Shown here in pieces: positions 1 through 13,122 of a stretch of DNA of 38,023 nucleotides; within the stretch, counting starts at the first letter, position 1, and each line of letters starts with the position of its first letter. Below the pieces are notes generated by a model, which was given only the letters and a program-made list of their open reading frames with translations, was not told the origin of the DNA and made no database searches. The position numbers and the translations under genes were made by a program. The stretch covers positions 1-38,023 of the forward strand of contig JANXRC010000031.1 of NCBI GenBank assembly GCA_025353195.1. The letters are read 5' to 3'. This DNA comes from Rhodocyclaceae bacterium (GTDB lineage Bacteria; Pseudomonadota; Gammaproteobacteria; Burkholderiales; Rhodocyclaceae).

Positions 1-507
1 GACTTTCTGGGCGGAGACGAAGCGCCGCGAGCCTACCTGGAACGCATCGACGAGTATGGCCGCCGGTGCAACGGCTACAATCTGCTCGTTAGCGATGGCC
101 AAACACTGTGGTGGTCGTCGAACGTGGGCGGCAAGGCGCGCGCGTTAGCGCCGGGCGTATATGGCATATCCAATCATTTACTGGATACGCCCTGGCCGAA
201 AGTCGGCGCTGGCAAGACGGCGCTGGCGCAAGCGCTGGACGGCCTGCCCGACGATGAGGCTCTGTTTCGGCTCCTCCAGGACGATGGCATTCATCCCGAC
301 GAGCATCTGCCGCAGACCGGGGTTCCGCTCGAATGGGAACGCCTTTTGTCTTCAGCCTTCGTCAAGTCGCCGGATTACGGCACGCGGAGTTCCACGGTGT
401 TGTGCGTGGGCACGGATGGCTGGGCCAGCTTCAACGAGCAGACGTGGTTGCCGGGGCCTCAGCGCAGCGAGCTGCTGCGCTATCGCTTTATGTCCCGGGC
501 GCCTTAG
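1..507 (+). CDS. NRDE-family protein (TANGO2-like), 3' part
   Basis: The reading frame is open from the first base, so the N-terminus, including the NRDE signature, lies outside the window; 168 residues are visible. The remaining part has features of the NRDE/TANGO2 family: YNLLVSDG near the start, then a WWSSN stretch, the GVYGISNHLLDTPWPKV block and a late STVLCVG segment followed by an aromatic FNEQTWLPG tail. The biochemical role of this family is poorly understood; an N-terminal nucleophile-type fold and a role in haem or lipid handling have been discussed for homologues. Its end overlaps the convergent 3' end of the L,D-transpeptidase/GNAT gene by about 20 bases. Family assignment is good, function unknown. 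Confidence 0.85.
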   Translation, partial: DFLGGDEAPRAYLERIDEYGRRCNGYNLLVSDGQTLWWSSNVGGKARALAPGVYGISNHLLDTPWPKVGAGKTALAQALDGLPDDEALFRLLQDDGIHPDEHLPQTGVPLEWERLLSSAFVKSPDYGTRSSTVLCVGTDGWASFNEQTWLPGPQRSELLRYRFMSRAP

Positions 508-1429
508 CCCGGAACGGCATACCTTGTGGACAAGTTGAGCGCACCATGACCCGGTGCGGAATGCCGGCTTCGATGAATTCCGGCCCTTCCTCGACAAAGC
601 CGAAACGACGGTAGAAGCCGCTGGCCTGAGTCTGCGCGTGCAGCGCCAGATGCGGCAGACCCTGCCGAGTCGCCTCCTGAAGCAGCCGTTCCAGCAGCGC
701 ACGGCCAACGCCCTTGCCGCGCCAATCCGCCAGAACCGCCATGCGGCCGATATGGCCGTCTGCCAGGAGCCGCCCAGTGCCGATTGCGCCTCCATCGCCG
801 TCCTTGGCAATGACATGCCGACTCAGTGCATCCTGCTCGTCCCACTCCAACTCCCGTGGCACTTTCTGCTCGTCGACAAACACGGTCTCGCGAATAAGGC
901 GGGCTTGCTGCCCGAGTTCGTTCCATGAACCCGTTTCGACACCGAATTCGACAATATCGACCGGCGTATAGGCCGGCACCAGATCGAACAGTTCGACGAT
1001 GTCCCGGTTGCGCATGCGCACGCAGCCGATCGAACCCGGGGTGCCCATGGGCACCGTGTCGGGCGAGCCGTGCAGGTAGATGTAGCGGCGCATGGTATCC
1101 ACTTCGCCGAGCCGATTGCGCCCCGGCTCCTTGCCGGACAACCACAGAATCCGGGTCAGGATCCAGTCGCGATCGGGGAATTGTTCGGCGAGTTGCGGCG
1201 TCCACATCTCGCCGGTCGGTCGACGCCTGACAAACACCGTATTCGCCGTCTCGCCGGCGCCGACTTTCGCCCGCACGACATGTCTGCCGCGCGGCGTGCG
1301 GAAACTGCCGTTCTGCTCGCCGGCTCCGTTCTTTGCCGTGGATACCAGATAGCGACGCAGCAGCGTGCCGCGCTCGTCATGCAGTTCCACGGTTTGTTGA
1401 GGCAGGCTGATGCGAATATGCATGGACAT
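488..1429 (-). CDS. L,D-transpeptidase (YkuD) fused to a GNAT acetyltransferase
   Basis: One uninterrupted protein of 313 residues carries two domains. Residues 3-160 are YkuD-like: STAKNGAGEQNGSF, then RRYIYLHGSPD with the presumed catalytic His120 and GSIGCVRMRN with the nucleophile Cys136. The usual SHGC is here SIGC. Residues 168-300 form an ElaA-like GNAT domain beginning WNELGQQARLIRETVFVDEQ, with the acetyl-CoA loop RGKGVG at 237-242. No signal peptide is visible, although YkuD enzymes normally cross-link peptidoglycan outside the membrane. I chose the ATG at 1429 (alternative 1423); a longer in-frame extension would run deep into tadA. It lies 7 nt after the tadA stop, so it is probably in the ppdK-tadA transcript. 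Domain calls are firm; substrates are unknown. Confidence 0.85.
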   Translation of the reverse strand: MSMHIRISLPQQTVELHDERGTLLRRYLVSTAKNGAGEQNGSFRTPRGRHVVRAKVGAGETANTVFVRRRPTGEMWTPQLAEQFPDRDWILTRILWLSGKEPGRNRLGEVDTMRRYIYLHGSPDTVPMGTPGSIGCVRMRNRDIVELFDLVPAYTPVDIVEFGVETGSWNELGQQARLIRETVFVDEQKVPRELEWDEQDALSRHVIAKDGDGGAIGTGRLLADGHIGRMAVLADWRGKGVGRALLERLLQEATRQGLPHLALHAQTQASGFYRRFGFVEEGPEFIEAGIPHRVMVRSTCPQGMPFRAKAPGT

Positions 1430-1436
1430 GCGCGAA

Positions 1437-4761
<3,325 letters not shown>

Positions 4762-5016
4762 CACTACTTCTCCTTGTTGTCTTACGATCAGATTGCCGCT
4801 ATGCACAAAGACCGCCACTTTAGCGTTTCCAGAGGCGTAATTGCACAAAATCATGCGACTAAAATCAACTTTTCTCTCAAAAACAGCATTCCATCCGAAC
4901 CCGAAATGCGCTAAATTGAGCCGAGTTTATCGAACGTTCGGGAAACCGAATGTTGTCCTTGACTCGTGGTTTGCTTGCCAACCTCCTGCAGCAGACGTTT
5001 CTAACTAAGGATCGAT
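4762..5016. promoter_or_regulatory. divergent ppdK / ankyrin-gene upstream region with a GAAA-capped hairpin
   Basis: This 255-base spacer separates two divergent start codons and is poorer in GC than its flanks. Rightward, positions 4934-4953 can fold into an 8-bp stem (one G-T wobble) closed by a GAAA tetraloop, and the overlapping CGAACGTTCG at 4931-4940 is a perfect palindrome, so this spot could be a protein site or an RNA hairpin. A TTGACT at 4959-4964 resembles a -35 box but has no -10 at the proper distance. The ankyrin gene has AAGGA five bases before its ATG. Confidence 0.35.
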
Positions 5017-5727
5017 ATGGACATCGTTAGACAAAAGCAGATCAGGGAATGGACCTTGCTCGGGCTGGTCGGAGCGATGGCCGTGGTCGCCAATCTTCCC
5101 AGCAGGGTGCTGGACAGGATTGGGGTGGAACCGGGTCTGCTGATGGCCATATTGGGCCTGATGGTGGTCATTGCCCTGTTCCTGTATTTGCGGTTTTTCT
5201 TCTTCCTGCTGTACGCCCTGCTGGCCATCGGCGCCAATCTGCCGGGAAAATTGGCCGAGGAGTTGGGCATCACCCAAGCGCCTTTGCTGGCAGCACTGGT
5301 TGTCATGGTTGCGCTCTCGTTGCTCAACCTTCGCGCCAAAGTACTGCCTTCAGGGCTGGAGGCAAAAAAACGCATCCAAAATCCCGAAGCGACCCAAGTG
5401 CTGCTCGACGCCATCGAGCGCGGCAATCTTGCCTACGTCAAGACTGTCTTATCCATGGATTTTGATCTTGACACAACCGACAAAGAAGGCATGACACCGT
5501 TGATGCGCGCCGCTCAGCGTGGCGAGTTCAAGATAGTTCAGAGATTGATCAAACGAGGTGCGTCGCCCTCGCTTGTCGGTCCATCCGGCAAGGCTTCCGA
5601 CGTGGCGTTGCAGAACAACTTTCCGGCGGTTAACGAATTTCTGCGGAAGGTCGAAGAAGTACAGGCGGTCGAAGGCGCGCCGCGTGCGGCAAACGAGCCC
5701 GAAGGTGCTTCCGTCGCGATTGCCTAG
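5017..5727 (+). CDS. membrane-anchored ankyrin-repeat protein
   Basis: A 236-residue protein with a hydrophobic N-terminal domain and a C-terminal cytoplasmic-type ankyrin domain. Residues about 14-104 hold three to four membrane segments arranged as an internal duplication: ANLPSRVLDRIGVEPGLL near 25-42 and ANLPGKLAEELGITQAPLL near 73-91, each followed by a hydrophobic helix. Residues about 126-205 form ankyrin repeats, clearest at DKEGMTPLMRAAQRGEFKIV and LIKRGASPSLVGPSGKASDV. AAGGA sits five bases before the ATG. Ankyrin repeats mediate protein contacts; the partner is unknown. The divergent neighbour is ppdK. No signal peptide cleavage site is evident, so the membrane domain probably stays as an anchor. 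Confidence 0.8.
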   Translation: MDIVRQKQIREWTLLGLVGAMAVVANLPSRVLDRIGVEPGLLMAILGLMVVIALFLYLRFFFFLLYALLAIGANLPGKLAEELGITQAPLLAALVVMVALSLLNLRAKVLPSGLEAKKRIQNPEATQVLLDAIERGNLAYVKTVLSMDFDLDTTDKEGMTPLMRAAQRGEFKIVQRLIKRGASPSLVGPSGKASDVALQNNFPAVNEFLRKVEEVQAVEGAPRAANEPEGASVAIA

Positions 5728-5747
5728 CCTCTCTTCGAATTGAGAGG
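5728..5747 (+). terminator. hairpin directly after the ankyrin gene
   Basis: CCTCTC (5728-5733) and GAGAGG (5742-5747) form a 6-bp stem around an 8-base loop immediately after the TAG stop. There is no T-run, so this is at most a weak or RNA-stabilising terminator. Confidence 0.3.
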
Positions 5748-5749
5748 GG

Positions 5750-5764
5750 TCATTCCCACTCGAT
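5750..5764. repeat. attachment-site-like copy of the guaA tail (distal)
   Basis: Read on the minus strand this encodes TIEWE plus stop, the same last residues as GuaA, but the preceding sequence is unrelated to guaA. It differs from the copy at 9304-9318 at two of 15 positions. Confidence 0.4.
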
Positions 5765-6002
5765 TGTGCACGAGCTTTTCATCCGGTTGATCTGCAAAGG
5801 ATAAACGATTTCCGAATGAAAAATCACCATCAGAATTACCATCAAAATGTTGTTGCTTATCGAGTCCAGACGTTGTCGGACAGTGCCAGAAAAATAAATA
5901 TTTGACGAATTTCGCACCCAATTTTTCGAGTATGCATTTTGCATGATGGTATACGCATCCCGAAAGGCTTGAAGGCACTGCATCGGCAGCGTTTTCGAGT
6001 GA

Positions 6003-6509
6003 CTAAGCCAAGCACTCATGGATGTCCTTGGTCATCAGGTACAGATGATACGGATCGAGTGGCGATGGCACGAATCCGAAGTGCTGATAGAACTCGACGG
6101 CTTGGTCATCCTTGGCATGCACCACTAAGGCACGTGCAGCAATGATTGACTGAGCATGCAGAAAACGCTTCAGCGCATCCTTGAGCAACCCTGCCCCGAT
6201 TCCAGTGCCCTGCTCTGCCCGATCTACGGCCAACCTCGCCAGTAGCGTCAGAGGGATTGGATGCTGGGCCAGTCCTTTGGCAATTCGTGCCGGGACGGTT
6301 TCGTATTCTGCAGAGGCCGCCGCCAGCGAGTAGTAGCCGATGACATTCGTCTCGCCACGTAGGGCGACGTAGGTCCGGGCACTCTGGTTGCGCTGGTTCT
6401 GCAACGCATGGCGATGGAGGAAACGGTTCAGCGCTTCGTTGCCGCAGTCGAATCCGGATACGTCGTGGGCCTCGGTGAGGAGTTCGGGACCCCGTAGCGG
6501 CAACTTCAT
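6003..6509 (-). CDS. GNAT-family toxin (TacT/AtaT-like) of a type II TA pair
   Basis: A 168-residue acetyltransferase of the type that blocks translation by acetylating the amino group of charged tRNAs; this function is inferred from the family. The N-terminus FDCGNEALNRFLHRHALQNQ is typical for toxins paired with DUF1778 antitoxins. The acetyl-CoA binding segment reads LAVDRAEQGTGIGAGLL, followed by the conserved VVHAKDDQAVEFYQHFGF. Its ATG overlaps the antitoxin's TGA in an ATGA junction, so the two are translationally coupled. The pair sits inside the candidate island. It looks intact. Confidence 0.9.
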   Translation of the reverse strand: MKLPLRGPELLTEAHDVSGFDCGNEALNRFLHRHALQNQRNQSARTYVALRGETNVIGYYSLAAASAEYETVPARIAKGLAQHPIPLTLLARLAVDRAEQGTGIGAGLLKDALKRFLHAQSIIAARALVVHAKDDQAVEFYQHFGFVPSPLDPYHLYLMTKDIHECLA

Positions 6510-6784
6510 TTGGTCTCGAAGACGCTCGGTTTTTTGAGCAGTTCCCTGAGACGAGGAATCGACTTGGCGGGTTGATCGAGAGCAGCATAGAAGGCGTTCA
6601 TCTGTTCTTCAGGCAAAACGAATCGCGTCTGCGAGGCCAAGGTCTCGTCGGCCACGGTACGCACGGCGCGCAGGACAAACTCGCTGACATTCTGGTGTGA
6701 CAGGATGGCGGCCTGACGAATGCGATCCTTCTCGGCTGACGCGAGACGAATTTCGATGCGTTCTTCCTTGACGGTGGTGCCCAT
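6506..6784 (-). CDS. DUF1778 antitoxin (TacA-like, ribbon-helix-helix)
   Basis: A 92-residue antitoxin. Residues 5-50 (TVKEERIEIRLASAEKDRIR and following) form the ribbon-helix-helix DNA-binding part of DUF1778 proteins; the C-terminal part, with FVLPEEQMNAFYAALD, is the region that wraps the cognate GNAT toxin in characterised homologues. The ATG at 6784 is preceded by AAGGAG seven bases away; an upstream in-frame extension to 6907 would run through the promoter and is rejected. By analogy it represses its own operon at the palindrome upstream. It overlaps the toxin start by ATGA. Confidence 0.9.
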   Translation of the reverse strand: MGTTVKEERIEIRLASAEKDRIRQAAILSHQNVSEFVLRAVRTVADETLASQTRFVLPEEQMNAFYAALDQPAKSIPRLRELLKKPSVFETK

Positions 6785-6801
6785 GATGACACTCCTTGAA
6801 T

Positions 6802-6838
6802 TGTCCGGACAGTATACGGATTGCGCTGACATTTGCAA
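6802..6838 (-). promoter_or_regulatory. promoter and operator of the DUF1778/GNAT pair
   Basis: On the minus strand TTGCAA (6833-6838) and TATACT (6811-6816) are separated by 16 bases, a fair sigma-70 promoter. The perfect palindrome TGTCCGGACA (6802-6811) begins at the downstream edge of the -10 box, a position suited to autorepression by the antitoxin. Confidence 0.6.
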
Positions 6839-7095
6839 GGGCGAGGAAGTAACCCTGATGGAGTCACCGAACTTGGCTGATGGACAGGCAACCTTCTGGT
6901 AATTCACATGGTTTGTTGAAATAAATCAACATGGTTTGCTTCAAGTAACACTACCTAGCATTCAGTTGTACGGAGTCGAGTTGCACTGATTTCGGCACCT
7001 CGAGGCCCGGTTCTCGGCCTGAGCCGACCTTGAGCCTCTGGTAAGAATCGGGCGGCAATGTGCCGGAGAACTGCCACTCAGCCGGAAGCAACTAA

Positions 7096-7124
7096 TTGAC
7101 AAGATGTAGCCATGCGGCTACAGT
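7096..7124 (+). promoter_or_regulatory. promoter with overlapping operator of the RelE/HigA-like pair
   Basis: TTGACA at 7096-7101 is a consensus -35 box, followed after 17 bases by TACAGT (7119-7124). Inside it lies a perfect inverted repeat, TGTAGCC (7105-7111) and GGCTACA (7116-7122), separated by four bases and overlapping the -10 box, the expected operator for the HigA-like antitoxin. The start point predicted from this -10 box falls at about 7131, the A of the toxin's ATG. Confidence 0.7.
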
Positions 7125-7130
7125 GTGCCC

Positions 7131-7427
7131 ATGGTTGAAATTCGGAAAATCGATGTCTTCGCCGAATGGCTTGATACCCTCCGAGATCTCCAATCGCGTG
7201 CGAGAGTTCAAGTTCGAATTGAACGCTTGGCCGCCGGCAATCCTGGCGATGTTGAGCCTGTTGGCGAAGGTGTCTCCGAGTTACGGATCAATTTCGGCCC
7301 CGGATATCGGGTCTATTTCAAGCAGCGAGGACGCGAACTCATCATTCTTCTGGCTGGCGGAGATAAGAGCACTCAAGCCAAGGACATCAAGGCCGCTCTG
7401 CGTCTCGCGCGAAACCTATCGGAGTAA
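7131..7427 (+). CDS. RelE/HigB-type toxin (phage Gp49-like family)
   Basis: A 98-residue small basic protein of the RelE/ParE superfamily. FAEWLDTLRDLQSRARVQVR at the start, GVSELRINFGPGYRVYF in the centre and LAGGDKSTQAKDIKAA at the end are the hallmarks of the subgroup paired with HigA-like antidotes. Members usually cleave mRNA at the ribosome; the target here is not known. The ATG at 7131 is preferred over a GTG at 7125 because the predicted transcript begins at about 7131 and no ribosome binding site precedes either codon. The antitoxin gene starts five bases after its stop. Confidence 0.9.
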   Translation: MVEIRKIDVFAEWLDTLRDLQSRARVQVRIERLAAGNPGDVEPVGEGVSELRINFGPGYRVYFKQRGRELIILLAGGDKSTQAKDIKAALRLARNLSE

Positions 7428-7432
7428 TTGCC

Positions 7433-7732
7433 ATGGCCAAGACCGCTACCACTCGTTATGACGTTGCAGAGCACCTCAGGACTCAAGAGGAAATGGCGGC
7501 CTACTTGGAGGCTTGCCTGGAAGCCGCAGACGGTGATGCGGCGTTTATTGCCAAGGCACTTGGAGACATTGCTCGTGCCAAGGGCATGGCCCAAGTGGCC
7601 CGTGATGCCGGACTCTCCCGTGAAAGTCTTTACAAGGCACTTTCCGGCGAGCGTAGTCCGGGTTTCGACACGATCCTCAAGGTCATCGGGGCGCTTGGAT
7701 TAAAGCTGCATGCCGGGGCCGGTCAGACCTGA
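7433..7732 (+). CDS. HigA-like antitoxin, helix-turn-helix (addiction module antidote)
   Basis: A 99-residue antidote with the N-terminal toxin-binding part (YDVAEHLRTQEEMAAYLEAC) and a C-terminal XRE-type helix-turn-helix, visible as MAQVARDAGLSRESLYKALS followed by PGFDTILKVIGALGLKL. It encodes the second gene of the operon, as in other members of this family where toxin precedes antitoxin. It probably binds the inverted repeat that overlaps the operon's -10 box. The pair appears intact. Confidence 0.9.
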   Translation: MAKTATTRYDVAEHLRTQEEMAAYLEACLEAADGDAAFIAKALGDIARAKGMAQVARDAGLSRESLYKALSGERSPGFDTILKVIGALGLKLHAGAGQT

Positions 7733-7752
7733 AACGTCACCCCGAACAAAGG

Positions 7753-7774
7753 GGGCGCACCAAATGGTGCGCCC
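7753..7774 (+). terminator. hairpin after the HigA-like gene
   Basis: GGGCGCACCA (7753-7762) and TGGTGCGCCC (7765-7774) form a perfect inverted repeat, effectively a 9-bp GC-rich stem with a four-base loop, 20 bases after the stop. Only TTT follows nearby, so intrinsic termination would be imperfect. Confidence 0.45.
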
Positions 7775-7855
7775 GCGGCTTTGGGGCACGATTTCGTATT
7801 CGTGCAACCGGCCAGGTCCGGTCGTTCGCTGTGCTGCTTGTTGCGCCATTCAATT

Positions 7856-7879
7856 GACCGGTTCATTTTGGAACCGGTC
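7856..7879. repeat. 9-bp inverted repeat upstream of the cytochrome gene
   Basis: GACCGGTTC (7856-7864) and GAACCGGTC (7871-7879) are perfect arms around six bases, about 140 bases before the cytochrome c start. It may be a regulator site or a transcript hairpin; no T-run follows. The rest of the 7733-8021 spacer shows nothing else I can name. Confidence 0.4.
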
Positions 7880-8021
7880 TGACGGACTCCAGAAACGGCC
7901 TTTGCTGTGGTAGATCGCCATGCGTTACACTCGCGCTCAGAGCGCATGAGGAAAGAAGAAGGCAACGGAATATCCGGTCTGCTTAGTAAGATATTGCTTA
8001 TCGCGAAATGGGGAGAAAGAG

Positions 8022-8684
8022 ATGGCGAAATTGGTGGCAATGATGCTCGCGGTGGCCCTCTGGGCGTTGTCGGCACTGGCTCAGGAACCGGCCTCGCAGC
8101 AAATCACTGAAGAATTGAAGGCTGCACTGCAGGCCAAGGGTAGTCCTGAACGCGGAAAGGCGATGTTCCGACAGTGCCAGGATTGTCACGGCGCAGATGC
8201 TTCGGGACGAACCAGTGGCCTCTACCCACGCCTATCGGGGCAACACGCAACCGTGCTAATGAAGCAGATCACCGACATGCTGGCCGGTCGCCGCATCAAT
8301 CGGAAGATGGGGTTCTATTTTGAGGATCATGTGCTCAAGTCTGGCGATATCGCGGATATTGCTGTCTATCTGCGGGGATTGCCGATCTCAACGAAGAACG
8401 GCAAGGGGCCCGGTATTGGCGACGTTGCGCAAGGCAAGAGGCTTTACGACAAAGATTGCGTTAAATGCCATGGCGCCAAGGGGGAAGGCAACGCCGAAAA
8501 GTTCTATCCCATGGTTGCGGCCCAGCATTTCGGCTATCTGGCGCGCCAGCTGCAGTACGTCCGAGACGGCGATCGCGGCAATTCAAACCCCGACATGGTG
8601 AAGCTGCTTAAGTCACACTACATGAGTACCGACCTGGAAGCTGTGGCGGCGTATATGGCTCAGCTCCCGCCACCAAAGAAATAG
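8022..8684 (+). CDS. dihaem cytochrome c (cytochrome c4-like)
   Basis: A 220-residue periplasmic electron carrier. A signal peptide is clear (basic MAK, hydrophobic core, ALAQ cleavage near residue 20). Two CXXCH haem sites occur, CQDCH at 52-56 and CVKCH at 146-150, each in a class I cytochrome c domain, so the protein is a tandem duplication as in cytochrome c4. Candidate distal ligands are Met residues following each site, for example in NRKMGFYF and HYMSTD. GGGAGAAAGAG directly precedes the ATG. It stands alone between a toxin-antitoxin pair and an IS remnant, so the redox partner is unknown. Confidence 0.88.
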   Translation: MAKLVAMMLAVALWALSALAQEPASQQITEELKAALQAKGSPERGKAMFRQCQDCHGADASGRTSGLYPRLSGQHATVLMKQITDMLAGRRINRKMGFYFEDHVLKSGDIADIAVYLRGLPISTKNGKGPGIGDVAQGKRLYDKDCVKCHGAKGEGNAEKFYPMVAAQHFGYLARQLQYVRDGDRGNSNPDMVKLLKSHYMSTDLEAVAAYMAQLPPPKK

Positions 8685-8738
8685 CATCGACTTATCCTCG
8701 GCCGTGAATCGCACGGCTTCAAAGGCGGGACGCGGGAA

Positions 8739-8864
8739 ATGCTTCGCGAACTCGGAAAACTGTTGCGCGAACAGGCTGAAGTACTAGAGCATTGCGAGGA
8801 ACAACTGGATCGCGGCGAGGACGAATCGGAAGGTGATTTCGATCGGCGCGTAACGCGACATTGA
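8739..8864 (+). CDS. small acidic ORF, 41 residues
   Basis: ATG at 8739 opens 41 codons, MLRELGKLLREQAEVLEHC at the start and then an acidic tail (EDESEGDF). The composition suggests a soluble, partly coiled-coil peptide. A GGGA close to the ATG is a poor ribosome binding site. It lies 54 bases after the cytochrome c stop and could be cotranscribed. I recognise no family; it may be a chance frame. Confidence 0.3.
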   Translation: MLRELGKLLREQAEVLEHCEEQLDRGEDESEGDFDRRVTRH

Positions 8865-8954
8865 TACCGCAACCCTGGTCGACCTCCTCTTCGCCGTAGC
8901 GGCCCTGCTGCGGTGACGAATAAATTTTTTTCGCAACTAAACTGCGCGAGAGGA

Positions 8955-8974
8955 TGTCCGGAATTTTGAGTAAA
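8955..8974 (-). repeat. IS256-type terminal sequence
   Basis: TGTCCGGAATTTTGAGTAAA resembles the inner end of IS256-family terminal inverted repeats (GTTTAC-CAAAATT-GGACA type) and lies at the correct place, just beyond the transposase stop. The opposite end of the element is absent. Confidence 0.45.
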
Positions 8975-8985
8975 CGGGTTTGGGA

Positions 8986-9201
8986 TTAGTACTGCGTCAT
9001 CCGGTCTTGAAACTGGATAGTAAAGCGAGTCAGTGCTGCTTCCCAGTCCCGAATCGGCATCGTCTATTTCCGGCTGATATTCCTGAGCGCCAAGTAGGAG
9101 AGTTTGAGTAGCGCGTCGTCGTTCGGAAACGAACCGCGATTCTTGGCGATCTTGCGCAAACGCATGTTCACCGACTCGATGGCATTGGTCGTGTAAATCA
9201 T
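8986..9201 (-). pseudogene. IS256-family transposase, C-terminal remnant
   Basis: The minus strand encodes [20 protein letters not shown] followed by [20 protein letters not shown], the highly conserved C-terminal block of IS256/Mutator transposases. After ISRK the frame meets TAG where the family has a tryptophan codon (TGG), then continues with TMPIRDWEAALTRF to a normal TAA end at 8986. The upstream catalytic domain is missing; sequence to the right, up to guaA, is not transposase-like. So this is a truncated copy that also acquired a nonsense mutation. Confidence 0.85.
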
Positions 9202-9303
9202 GCTCCTGCGAGATTTCGATCGTCGTCGCCGTCTGCAGTCTTCCCGGCTATTCGGGTTGCCTATATTTGCCAGACGTTGCGAGATGTTGCTGGTCTTTGC
9301 CAG

Positions 9304-10869
<1,566 letters not shown>

Positions 10870-10964
10870 GGTAAAAGTCTCGAAAGAAATGGGGACAAGA
10901 AATACAAAAGGCGGTTCAGAACCCAATCTGAACCGCCGTACCGCCCTTGCTCAAGCGAATGGCA

Positions 10965-12467
<1,503 letters not shown>

Positions 12468-12580
12468 TTATATAAGGATTTGCTAAACAGGCTCTTGCGT
12501 GCATTTCTAACGGTTGAAACCCGCCCGGCTTCAAAAAAATCTCACGCGCCGCCGCTTACACGGGCATGGAACCCGAACCC

Positions 12581-13048
12581 TTATTTCCGACCCAGATCCT
12601 GAATCGCATCGACGACCATTCCCGTCCCGATCGCAATCATCAGGATGTCGCCCGCGACCCTCACGTACTGATGACCGGATGGTGGCGGGCCGATTTCTAC
12701 CACCAGCTGCTTCGGCACCGGGTAATAGACCACTTCGCGCGGTAAAGGCTGTCCGACCTGCCATTTCCTAGCCTGGCCCGGGGGCATGCAGCCGTTGTGC
12801 TTCTTCGCCAGTCCTGGCGGGCAGCGGCCACCGCTGTATTGCTTCGAGTAGTACTCACGCACCACCATGTGCTGCCGCTCCTGGAAATGGCGGCCGCCGC
12901 CTTCGTCCCGTTGATCGCCATGATCCTTTTTGCCGCCCTTGTCGGAGCCGGCCCAGGAAGGCTTGTCGGCCATCGCCGGGCCCACTGCAAGGATTCCGGC
13001 AACAAACAGTGCCATGGCCAATTTTGTGTCCAGGGTAAAGGGGGCCAC
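12581..13048 (-). CDS. RcnB/CigR-like small periplasmic protein
   Basis: A 155-residue exported protein. I place the start at the GTG at 13048, which has GGAG seven bases upstream and gives a proper signal peptide (TLDTKLAMALFVAGILAVGP, cleavage after AMA). An ATG at 13141 would lengthen the N-terminus through the repeat region. The mature part is low-complexity and charged (DKGGKKDHGDQRDEGGGRHF), followed by CPPGLAKKHNGCMPPGQARK with two cysteines, and ends with PPPSGHQYVRVAGDILMIAI, the C-terminal signature of RcnB-type proteins. RcnB itself tunes nickel and cobalt efflux in E. coli; the role here is unknown. Confidence 0.75.
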   Translation of the reverse strand: MAPFTLDTKLAMALFVAGILAVGPAMADKPSWAGSDKGGKKDHGDQRDEGGGRHFQERQHMVVREYYSKQYSGGRCPPGLAKKHNGCMPPGQARKWQVGQPLPREVVYYPVPKQLVVEIGPPPSGHQYVRVAGDILMIAIGTGMVVDAIQDLGRK

Positions 13049-13122
13049 GTCAGATCTCCAGTGAAAGAATTGCCGGATCGTCAATCCGCCAATCAAGACA
13101 ATAGCCCCCGGCACAGCGTTTG

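Larger units (their letters stand above)
6785..7130. other. spacer between the two divergent toxin-antitoxin operons
   Basis: These 346 bases hold no convincing gene. The left end carries the promoter and operator of the DUF1778/GNAT pair and the right end those of the RelE/HigA-like pair. The middle (about 6900-7080) shows a short AT-rich tract and then GC-rich sequence with no recognisable reading frame; it may be debris of an older element. Confidence 0.5.

Noticed and set aside
4959-4964. TTGACT as -35 box for the ankyrin gene
   Set aside because: No acceptable -10 hexamer at 15-19 bases downstream.
5750-6019. A minus-strand ORF ending in TIEWE as a GuaA fragment gene
   Set aside because: Only the last 5 residues match GuaA and the upstream part is unrelated, so it is better explained as an attachment-site copy than as a gene.
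7856-7879. Inverted repeat as an end of an insertion sequence
   Set aside because: No transposase fragment or second copy accompanies it; listed only as a repeat.
8894-8931. Intrinsic terminator (stem CCGTAGC/GCTGCGG, then a run of seven T)
   Set aside because: The T-run lies 11 bases after the stem, too far for classical termination, and the stem needs a G-U pair.
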